Source: Dendrocalamus latiflorus (taxonomy: Eukaryota > Streptophyta > Magnoliopsida > Poales > Poaceae). Taken from it: a stretch of DNA of 64,000 nucleotides. Position numbers and translations under genes: made by a program. Positions 49,531-61,652 of the stretch are shown piece after piece (the stretch's first letter is position 1; the number at the start of each line of letters is the position of its first letter). The stretch spans positions 1,302,001 through 1,366,000 of the forward strand of contig CM029654.1 in NCBI GenBank assembly GCA_017311315.1, written 5' to 3'. Under the pieces are notes generated by a model, which was given only the letters and a program-made list of their open reading frames with translations, was not told the DNA's origin and made no database searches.

Positions 49531-49907
49531 ATTATAACATTATCATTGACGTTTTGACACGGTCCTTCAGTTACATTTAGTATAGTACGCTTTTATAAAT
49601 CATAAATTCTAATCACATATACACTTGCCCTTTTAATTTATTTATCAACCTTGATATAACAACAATTCTGCACTAGTACTACATATACAAATCCTCACAC
49701 AGATACTGTGATTACTGATGCACTTTCTCTTGCAACAAATCCTTCTCGTCTTGTGCTTGTTATTTGGTTGTTTCTCTTCGAGTCTTACCTTTATACAGTT
49801 AAGTGATTACTGATAGTGAGTTTATTTGCAGTTTGCTTTGCAGCTTGCACGCATCAATTTTGATTTGTGCTGCTGCTACCTCCTCTGGAACTTTTTTTTT
49901 GTTTCTG

Positions 49908-52900
49908 CTACCTCCTCTGGAACTTGAGGTGCTTGATGAACAGGAAGAATAAGAAGGCGAAGAGGGCGATGATGGCGAGGTGCAGGCAGGTGACGAGGTT
50001 GAAGTAGCGGTCTTGGAGGCCAAGGTAGTCCTCGAGGAACTCCCGCACCGTCTGGTCCGGCTGCCCTGGCACACGGATGAGCTCTGTCCGGTCGCCCAGC
50101 TGCGAGAACATGAGCCCGTACACCGTCCACGCTGCTGGGTTCGCCCAGTACACCCATCTCCACCACACCGGGATCAGCTGCATCCACATTGCACGTTCAG
50201 ACTGCTGTTGTTCATCAGGTCAGTCACTCAGGCACAATCTCTCCTCTCCTTTTTTTTGGTTGATTTTTCAAATAAAAATGCCCAAGTCGAAATCAATTCT
50301 GTTCTCTCTAATCGGAATTGTAATTAAGATGACAAAGATTAGGGAGTTCCAAAGTACTTTTTTTTCTTCGAGAACACGCAAAAGACTTGCATGTTGTGTC
50401 AATTCATTAATAGAAGAAGAAAGAGTACAACTAATCACCTGACCAAATTGGTCAAGAGAGAAAGTACTTGGCACAGGATTTCTCTCTAATCAGAACTGTA
50501 ATTAAGATGACAAAAATTAGGGAGTTCCAAATTACTTGGCAGCGTAGTACCTCTCTTCCGATGATGAAGCCAGAGAAGACATTCCAAAAGATAAAGATGA
50601 GGAAGGACAGTCCGGCGGCTATCTCAATGTTAGGTGTTAGTGCCACCGTCATCATCCCATAGAGTGTGTAGTACATGAAGCTTAGCACCATGTAGAGCAC
50701 AAACCAAAAGAACTTGTTGGGGGTCAGCTGGAAGCCAATCATTGGGTATACAATTGCAGCAAAGATGAGCACTTGGACAAACATGTAAGGCAATTCAATT
50801 GACACCTGCACACAGAAATCCAACGTTGGAGTTTAGAATCCATGCTAAGCCCTCTAAGTTCAGAACCGCTGATTTTTTCTGAACAGATTGTAAAGTAACA
50901 TTACCTGAGCAATTGTGTAGGCCATGGTATAGTACATCCCTGCCGCCTTTTCCCGGTAGAACACAACCCTCTCCATTGCCACAACCGGCTGTAAGATGAT
51001 GCAATTCATGAAGCCCAGAAACAGTGCTGATCCGTATACAATTCCTAGTACATTGAATACATCTTGTTGCTCCTTGCTGTTGCACAGGAAAACCAAGTTA
51101 TGATCTAATTGAGGCATGATAAGTTTTCATGGAAAAAAAATTAGGTTAGTTCCTGCTCTTACTTACATGGTTGAGCCAATTTTCCAGAATACAATTCCGA
51201 ACATAATTGATACTGCAAATGTGTTTAGGAACCGAACAACATTGTGTTCTGAGTTCTTCCAATATGCACATCTTTGCTTCCACAGGCAAGCCATGCATTG
51301 CACCTTGAAGTTCTGCCAATACCTGGGAGGAAATTGTAGATCCTCTGTGTTTGGTTCTGGTTTTCCCAGTTCATCAATTAGAAGCATGTTCTCCCTGCGG
51401 ATACCAAGTATAATTTCATTGTATTTATCTTTTTCCTTATTGTTCAAACCAGTCAACAGAATAGCGATGGAAGCTTTATGATTGTACTGGGCTTACCTGT
51501 AAAGGGAGGAGCTCTGATAAATTTCTGCATAGTCCACCCCAATCTCATATTCTGTTGTTTGCGAACTGATATCTAACATCCATGCTGCTGGGTTTTGTCC
51601 CTCTTTTATTCTAGGAACACCAGGTATAGCCTGTGACAAAGCAATTTAAATATTTTTCCTCTGCATCTTAAGAACAAGCATCCAATCTCAGGCAATCTTA
51701 CCTCAAAATACTTTATCATGTTGCTAGACAGGGGACCTTGTGAACCATTGTATATGAGCTGACCTCCTCTTTTCATAAGTAGAAGCTGCAATTAGTCAAA
51801 TTAAACTCAAATTTAGAAGGTAATTTTGTACTAACTCAGAAAAGGCCAATTGACCTGTGGTTCCTCAATTTTTCCACTTTAAGCTATAACTGTATTTAAC
51901 GCTTTTGTGAGTGCTACTATTGAAAAAAAAGAAAAACAAAATCTGAAGGGCAATTTTCTGTTTAATTTTGAAAAAAAAAACATTCTAGTTTTGGTGCTGC
52001 GTAATTGATTCTCTTTTTAGTCTTTCACCTTGACACCACTGGAGTACCGGACTATTCTTTTTGCTTGTACCAGTAGAAAGTTTTTTTTGACCTATTTACC
52101 GAATTATTCATACCTCATCAAAAGATTCAAGTATCTCAATGCTTGGCTGATGAATTGTGCAGACAACAGTTCGTCCAGTGTCTACAGTGTTTCTTACTGT
52201 TCTCATGACAATTGCTGCGGCACGAGCATCCAAGCCAGTGGTTGGCTCATCCATAAATATAATGGAAGGACTAGCTACCAGCTCCACAGCTATGGTTAGT
52301 CTTTTTCTCTGCTCAGCCGACAGGCCAGTTGCTCCAGCCAAACCCACAATGGCATTCTTCAATTCAGTTAACTCAACTAGGTCCATGACTTCGTCTATAA
52401 ACATCTGAAATATGTTTGAAGAGATCTTGTGTCATATATTTGCTTCTAACGATGATAAAAGAGGGTAAGAGGTCAACGCACATACATCTCTTTGGCGAGA
52501 TTTAACATTTGAAGGAAGGCGAAGCCATGCAGAAAACTGCAGTGACTCATACACAGTGAGATTAGGGGAGTGTATGTCACTCTGTTCGCAGTAGCCTGAG
52601 ATCCTTGAGAACGTCTCCTGCTTCTTTGGGTAGCCTGCTATCCTAATAGTGCCTTCAATATATCCTCCAGTTTTTCTTCCAGCCAAGACATCGAGCAGTG
52701 TTGTCTTTCCAGCACCAGTGATCCCCATCAGAGCCGTTAGCACCCCTGGCCTGAAGGCACCACTGACATCTTGTAGCAGCTGAAGCTTTTTATTTGTTAC
52801 TCCATATTTTGCCATCTCCTGGTGGAAGATATGCATACTTTTGGTCAACGGGTGACTGGAATGGATGTAACTATTTGGTAAGGTCTGATGTGGTCAAGAG

Positions 52901-55900
52901 CTTACCTTAGGCATGTCGATAAAATAGTTGATATGATCAAATACAAGGGAAAGAGGCCGAAATGGGAGGATGACTTGATCAGTTGACGCATTGCCATTTC
53001 CAACTGTCTGGCTGTTGTACTCTAGCTTCACCTTGGTGGCATTGCTGTTAACTTGATGCTTGTGTGGAGCTGCAAATGATAAACAAGAAGGACGAGTATT
53101 GTTTGTGTTCCTAGTTCAACATTTATGAGGTTTTGATTGCTTGGTATACATACAGTTCATGAACTCTAATGAAAATATGGTGAGGATGTTGAAGACCAGC
53201 GAGAATCCAAATAAAATGCAGACGCAAATCCAGTACCAGTGCCACTGTGTGAGCAGCCCCCTGATCTTGAGGATAGCTTCACCGACGGTGTTTGCATTTG
53301 TGTAATGAAATTCCTATCAGCATCCAAGACCATCGTCATTAGGTCACAACTAATTGCTATAGATTTTTTGCCTCTGATTAAGAATGTTAGTGTACTTTGG
53401 GAAGGATATACTAGCATGGGGTTAGTAATTCCAAGTGTTGAAATGAGTGCTTACTGTAGCCCATCTTTTGTCAAGGAACTCATTCAGGGCGACCGCATTC
53501 TGTGCATAGGTGAATGGGGATGTCCAACATCCCCAGCGCAACCATGGTTGGAGAGCATCTGTTCAGTGTATAAAATTAGTGAGCGTCTTAGTTGCACATA
53601 AGCCTTAAAACTTGTCCTGCATTACAGAGTTGCCATACTTCCCGAGGTATTCTGAGCTAAATCATCTGACCTTTTGATATGACGAAGCCTCCAAGTATGT
53701 AGATCGCTATAAGAGCTGCAGTCCCTAGCATGTTGGCCATTACTTGCGTCCTTCCTATGGCTGCTAAGAAGCGATACAGTCCCAGTGACATTTGATGCAT
53801 GGCAAAAAGTGCCACGAAGTGCTGGATGAACCTGCCAGAAGCAAGGGAATTTCTTCCTGTTACTTCAGTCTATGTAAGTTGTTGAATAACGCTTGTATTC
53901 ATCATGTGGCCAAAGGGCCAATATATATACATGTACAAGCGGTATATATGCAAAAAATTCCTTATACAATGGGGTAAATACACAGATATATAATACACAT
54001 CTAACACCCCCCTCAAACTTATGGTGGATCAACAACATTAAGTTTGCAGAGATGAAAATTGTGCTGTGCTCTGGTTTGTGCCTTTGTGAAGAAATCTGCC
54101 AACTGAAGCTCGGAAGGCACATACTGAAGGGCAACAATTTGATCTTGCATCTGTGTCCACATGTAGGAAGCATCAACACCAATATACTTTGTAAACTCAT
54201 GCTTCATCGGATCTTTTGCAATGCTAATAGCACCTGTACTATCAGACAAAAGAGGAATCGGTGCAGAAACAGAAACACCAAAGTCCTCAAGTAACCACCG
54301 TAGCCAAGTAACCTCCGCAGTCAACAAAGCCATAGTTCGCAACTCAGCCTCAGCACTCGAACGAGAAACTGCTGTCTGCTTCTTAGTCTTCCAAGCAATG
54401 AGAGGACCACCAAGAAAAACGCAATAAGCAGAGAGAGACCGGCGGTCAGAGGGATCACTAGCCCAGGTAGCATCAGAATATGCCTGGAGCTGTAAAGAGC
54501 TGGAGCGAGGGAAAAAGAGACGACGAGAGATAGTTCCACGAAGATATCGTAGAACACGAAGAAGATGACTATAGTGGAGCTGAGTGGGAGCGGAAACAAA
54601 CTGACTCAAGATATGGACAGGGTACGAAATGTCAGGGCGAGTGACACCAAGATAAACAAGGCTCCCAACAAGATGACGATAGCGAGTAGGATCAGCAAGA
54701 GGCTCACCATTCATGGGACGAAGATGAACATTAAGCTCCATGGGAGTCTCAGCTGTCCGCTGATCAGTAAGAGAGGCACGATCAAGAAGATCCTAGATAT
54801 ACTTTTCTTTTTCTCTTTTTTTCTCTCTCTTTTTTTTTGTGATTCGGTCGGTCGGTTTATAAACCGACCGTGAGAGGAGAGCCCGGTCGTTCACCCAATT
54901 GCCGAACACAGAAGAGGAGTCAGCGGCTTCGGGCGGGCTTGGCGACGGCGGGGCGGCGGCCGGTGGGGCGGAGGCCGACGGGACAGCAGCCGGCGAAGAG
55001 GTGGTCGACCGACTGCTTGGGCGACGGCGACCCGCGCGGGCAAGCGGAGGCGACCACGATGGCGTCGGCGACCGCGACGGCTACGCCGACCACGGAGTTG
55101 GTGACGGCGACAGCTCCCAAGCGCACCAACAGCGACGGCGGCGCCAGCGACGATGACAACAAAGCGGCCGAGTCAGTCGGCGGCAGATCTAGATCCCGTC
55201 AATCCAGACGGCGGCGGAAGACTTCACGAGCGGGCTGCCTCCGGATCTCAAGCTCGGATTTACGAGAGCCAACGACAGCGACCCGGCTGAAGGAACGACA
55301 GTGAGCGGCGGTGGGAAAAATCGACAAGCAGGCAAAACCCTAGGTATGATGAAATCCTAGGTATGACGAAACTGGCTCTGATACCATGTTGAATAACGCT
55401 TGTATTCATCATGTGGCTAAAGGGCCAATATATATACATGTACAGGTGGCATATATGCAAGAAACCCCTTATACAATTGGGGTAAATACATAGATATATA
55501 ATACACATCTAACATAAGTAACTAAGATCCGTATTCCTTAGGTATAGAAGGCCAAGAGGAGTACCTGATAAGGGAAGGTGCATAGCCAATCGTGTAGTAG
55601 GTTAAGCCGGTCCAAAGACCTGTCTCTAGAAGTGACATTGGTAGACTAATGAGGAAAACTGAAGAAAGGAGTGCCCATCCTGGCAATGCTAGTAACTCTC
55701 TTTGCTTGTAGAAGATGGGGAGCCGCTTTATTGTCATAGCAATTTCAGTCATGCCATTGCAGTTTACTATCACAACAGCCATAAAGAGTGCTCCCATGTA
55801 CTTATTAGCATCAAGTACAGAACTGTGGCTCATATTTGTTCGAAGGAAAAGTGTTGAGATCACAAAAGCAAGAACAGTTATCTGTATGGTCTTGAATATA

Positions 55901-57843
55901 TGCACTGGAGAGCTTCTTTTTAGAAGCAGTACTTCCCTTGAAAAGCATGCCTTGAAAATATTCCATCTGGAGATCCTGCAACTTGCATTGGTTTTAACCT
56001 CCTTGCTCTTTCCAGTATTGTTTGGTCGGCAGAGTTTGTCTTCTACAAGTTGAGGGAGATAGGAGGCACGGAAGGATTCTGCAAAATTTTCAATTGGATG
56101 GTATTGGTACTTATTTTCATCACCAACCCAGTATTGCTTTTGGTCCATCTTCGAGGTCACCTGACCAATTCCAGAAAAGTTACTGTTAGCTTGTTCCATT
56201 GTTATTCACAAGTAAGTACATATATTACAGAATAATTGATTTTGTGGAACTACGTGGAATTGTGAGTCATCTACTGCTTGTTTTACCTTGTGACTAATGT
56301 ATTGGTTATCCTATAATTTTTCTATACAGTAATTTGGTAAGGAGGGTCAATTGTTAGCAATATTGTCTTACTTAACAGTTCGTTATGACTACAATTGATA
56401 ATGGAATACCTCTTGAAGGAAATCTGCTACATTCTTCCTGCTGGGGCATTTGAATCCCATGGTTTCAAAGAAATCGGTAGCATTTTCTCGTGGACCATGG
56501 TATACAATTTGCCCATCGCATAAAAGGATTATGTCGTCAAATAATTCCAGTGTCTCGGGAGGTGGTTGCAGCAAGGAAATAACCATGGTGAGATCCATCA
56601 AATGAGCGATTTGTTGGAGAAACTTCATGATCTCGAACGTGGTGGAGCTATCTAGACCTGTTGATATATCATCCATAAAGAAGCATCTTGCTAGACCAAC
56701 TAGCATCTCTCCTGCGTTATGGAAGTCATTGTGAAGTATGGTTAGTTGCCAATGAAATACCTCTACTCAGGTCCTGATTCTCCTTTCTTGGCTAGTTGCT
56801 TCCACCTGGCTTGTTAGCTACAAGCATATTTTTTTACCGTGAACATTTCTGTCCTGATAAAACTTTATTTTTCTTTCATACAACAAGTCCTTGAGGTGGT
56901 AAAATTTTAGTTATGCTTTCTTCCAGATAGGAAAGACATTCTGCCAGTGAAGCTATACATGACTGGTAGCTATATATGTATTATGTATGATTGGGAAGTT
57001 CACCCTAGGAAGTGACAATAGAAGGTGAAGAAACAACGTACATAGTAGAAAAAGGTAAAATGCTTACCAATTGTGGCTCTTTTCTTTTGTCCTCCTGATA
57101 TGCCTCTTCTCATCTCGTCTCCCACTAGGGTATCAGCACACTCGGACAAACCAAGTATCTTCATATACGCAAATTTGTTGATTATGTTGTCAAGAGAAAT
57201 AATAAATTGAACAAGTACCAAACTTACCTTGATAATATAGTTTGTTGTAAGGTTGCTTCCGTCTCCAAATGTGGTCGCCTGTGCAGAACAGATGTTTAAG
57301 TAATTAAACAAAAAAAATCCAGTTTTAGCTAAAAATAGAGGAAAACAAAATTAACCACCTTAATAAATGAGTCAAGATCTTGGTCAGCTTTATTGATGAC
57401 ACCCTTTTTTCTTCTTATTGCTTCTCCCAACATCTCTAAGGTGGTCATTCCAAACAGGAACTTTGTGTTAATATTTGTCGTGCAAAGATTAATATGCCTT
57501 GCATATTTCCATGGATACTTGTTGATTTACAGTGTCTGATTTTGTTAGAAATTAGCGCATGTACGTACACTAAAGTTGTATCTGATCTGTATAATGAATA
57601 GTATAGCATACACAAGGGGATGTCTCACCAAATTCATTTTTGGTTCCCAACATCTTGGATGAGAATTCAATAGTCTCTCTTACGGTCATCTCTGCGTGGT
57701 GAAGATCATACTGGCTAATGTAAGCATGCAGATATTGAGGTGTCGAGGAATTCACTTCTTCTTCATTGTACATGACCTTTCCTTTGAGCTATTAAGAAAT
57801 TTTACATGGTCAAGAAAATGCATTTTTATTAGTCAATGCTACA

Positions 57844-57886
<43 letters not shown>

Positions 57887-60800
57887 TTGCATTTTCTTGT
57901 TGATAGGTACTTTTGATGGCATGTAGATAACTCAATCTACCTTCAAAGAAGAATCCAACTTTCCCGCCAATGCTTTTAAAAAGGTTGTTTTCCCTGAACC
58001 AGGTGCTCCTAGAAGAAGTGTCATCCTGATTACATAATGGGATCACAACATTTCAGTATCTTAGGTGAGGAAATTGATGAAATAAAAGGATAGATCATAC
58101 TTCCTTTTATCTTTTATGAATGGTACTTTATGAAGTTACATGTGTTTATTAATACCTCCTCTGTCAAATTCGATAGAACACTTAATTTTGAGATAAAATG
58201 GAGTATATATCTGCACTCCTGACTCCTGAGTTAGTAAAATCTAGAGACACTTACCTCGATGGTCGAATTATCCCACTTGCTTCATTTATAATTTTGATGG
58301 GTCTTTTCCTCGTAGTACACATGTGCCAAGATGTTGCGAATTCCTGCATAACAAAATAAATTCTCTTTTAGAAAATTGCTTTGAATGTGACTCACCAAAA
58401 AATATGCGTAGTAAAGGAAACATCTGCATTTAGACGTCTACACACACACACGCACTTTAGAACTTGTGAAAGTGCATAACAGCACAAGAACACGCATTTT
58501 CATTTTGGTTCTGGAAGCATACTTAAATGCATATGTTCGATTTAACTATGTTAAGTACAGGCTCGCTGTCTCAACTTGCTTTATATTTTGTTGTATTAAC
58601 CCCAGAAGTAGTGCTGCACTTTTGTTGTGCACTTGTGCTCGTACTCTCTCCGTTCTTTCTTACTTGAATTTCTAGAATCCATACCATCAAACCTTTAAGA
58701 GTTTGACCGCTAAAAGACTCAAAACTATCTAGATTAGCTATACAAAAGTTATATTATTAGATTTATCGTTAAAAATACTTTTATAATATTATAATTTTAT
58801 TAATATATCTTATTGTAAAGTGATAAAAAATAGCGATCAAAGTCGTATCTCGGAGACCGTAAAGAACAAAAAACATTGAGTAAAAAAAGAATGGAGGGAG
58901 TACTATATAGCCCCTTTATCAAATGTTAAGCATATCCAATCTTTCTTTTTTGCAGAGTGCTGTGATTTGCACGTAACACTTTACACTGCAATTTCCAAAC
59001 TTCTGAACCTTATGTGCTGGTAATCTTTGGATGATTTGGCTGTGTTTGGTGCGTGCTCAGATTCCTGTGTAGAGAGACATTCTGTGGTATCTAAGAAATG
59101 TTGGCGTGTGGTGTGCTTTCTACGAAGGGGATGGATAATTGACCAACCAAAGGATCACTTCTGATAAATCAACTACTAAGAAGGTTTGGAATGTACCGAG
59201 AAAAGGCAAAAACATAGTTATGTCGGATCTGCCCACGTTACCAGCTGCGGTCAAAACGAATCTTTTGGCTAAACTGCTCAAGGCAGGCTTGACAGACTTG
59301 CCAGAATCTCCACAAACATGCTTAAACAGACAAAAGAGCGACTAGCGTCCGGACTTATGATGAGAGGGTTCCATTGTACGCTCTCCAACCATCAAATCTC
59401 ATTTAGATGGAATTCGGTCATCCGATTTAGCGCAAACAAAAAATTGTGAAAACTTCATCACAAGTGGCGATTTCTAGTGGTTGCTAGCTCACCGGAGCTC
59501 TAGTTTAGCAGAGGAGGAGAAAGTGGTGGTGGACGATCTCCCTCAAGCACGAGCGGCGGTGAGCTCGGACTAGTGACCGGTGTTGGAGCTCAGGACTATA
59601 GTCACAACCTGCTTCTAAGTCCTTGGAGGTGTAGGGTGGGAGAGAAGCTTATCTCTAGTGGCGATCTCCTGTCGCCATTGGCTCACCAGAGCTCTAAATT
59701 GGAGTAGGGAGGGAGGAGGAGCAGGAGGATCCGGATGGTAGTATTTCTTATTTGGCACAACAAAAAGTAGTGAACTGCAACAATTAGTTCCTATGATTGC
59801 AACAAAATTCCTATTCAATGCAACAAACACAAATGTATACTAAATAATTGTGCAATAAATGAGAATTACTGTGACAACAAATACAAGAATCTATTGCAAC
59901 AAAATTAAAACATTATTGCAACAAAAATAAAAAACCACTAAATCAGCTCAAATATTTTGGAGAGAGTGCCACAACATTCGGAAATAACCACTGCAACAAC
60001 TTAATTTACTAGTGCTAACTTTTTAGATGGGCTCAGAGTAGGAGGAGAACAGCCCACAGGCCACTACCTCATCTGCCGGATCTAGTGGCCCCGACACTAC
60101 ATCCTCATCGCTCCCAATCCCAACTGTACTACTGCTGAGTTCGCCGTCTACGAGGGATCGCCGTTGTTGGGAACGACAACTGAGCATGACACTCTAAATC
60201 CTATTCCGTGCGCAACAATCTTAACATGACGATTAAAATGATCAAAGTGTTTAACATACATTGCAACAAATAAAAACACTTCCTGTAACAATTTGAACAA
60301 ATTCTTGCAATAAATCGAGCAAACACATACAACAATTCAGATAAACTCTTGCAACAAGTCAAGTAAACAACTGCAACAATTCGAAGAAACATCTGAAATA
60401 AATCAAGTAGACACCTGCAACAAAAGAGTATCTAAAGGAGGAGGCACACAAGACGGTGATCACCGGAGGAGGAGCCGAACCGCCTCATTGCTGCTAGGCC
60501 TAGATCTGGCGAGGCAGATGCAGTCCAGTGCCAAATTGTCGATCCACACCATCGCCATGCCTCTTGCCCTCCAGTTGCTATTTCCTAGCCACGGTCCTCA
60601 GCTTTACGTCCGCGGCTATGGCTCCTCCACTCGATGTCTGTTGCGCCATTCTCTTCTCAACGGCCCAAATAGAGAAGAGAGAGGAAGAGAGGATATATAG
60701 CTTGAAGATGTGAGGGGACAAGGAGGAGTGAGGTCCCATCGCTTCACTTTTGACCTCCCAATTGGGAGGATGAGATGCCTCATTGGATTACTATTGAGTA

Positions 60801-61615
60801 GTGAAGACACCGTCTGACAGAAATTCAGCGGACATCTAAGAGACGTACGATCTCAGTGTTCTGATCTGTTTTTTTTCCTCAGGGGAAGGAACAAGCAACA
60901 GTCCGGGCCAGAGGACAAGCTCGCATTAAAGCATGTATCGTCGTCGTCGTCGTCGCCGACTGCTCAACTCGGAGCTAGCAGCTCAGGAAAAGCCAGGTTA
61001 GATCTGTACTACTACTATTGCTGCCTCTGAAATCTGAATTACCGTACGTTGACCTGCCCAGGCCCTGTCTTAAATCTTGGAAAATATCTTTTTTTGAAAA
61101 GGGATAATTTTTTTAAAAGGGTAAATCTTGGAAAATATCGTCATGGTTTGGAATGATCTCTTGCAAGTTGGCTGAAAGAGCCCCATGACATTACCCAGTT
61201 TAAGGTAGACATGGCGGGGGCAACCCTATTTGTGTCAAGATATGTCCTATCTATATCCTCCTTATTCTTTAGTAGTATTAATTAATATAAGATAGTAGAT
61301 GAACAACTTTTATATATATATATATATACGTATATGTAGTATACGAGTATTTAAGATCATATAAGTGGTATGAACAATTTTTCAAAGGTGGTATGTACGT
61401 TTTTTTTCAACATACTCTTTTTTATGTACGTATATAAAGATATTTACAAAATACGCTAAAAACTATGGATTCCCTTGCAATTTTTTTGTGTGGTTCACAT
61501 TAGAGTATCTTATAATTAGTATACGAGTATACGTAAAGTGATAAAGGAGTATTTCAAGTTTGTTTAGGTGGTATGTTAGAGGTGGGTGTAATTACACCCG
61601 GGAGTAAAAAGTATT

Positions 61616-61652
<37 letters not shown>

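Noticed and set aside
54870..55304. Plus-strand 144-codon frame with Thr/Ala/Arg bias
   Set aside because: It is the antisense of the Copia leader between the primer-binding site and the retained pol part. Composition explains the open frame; no domain was recognised.
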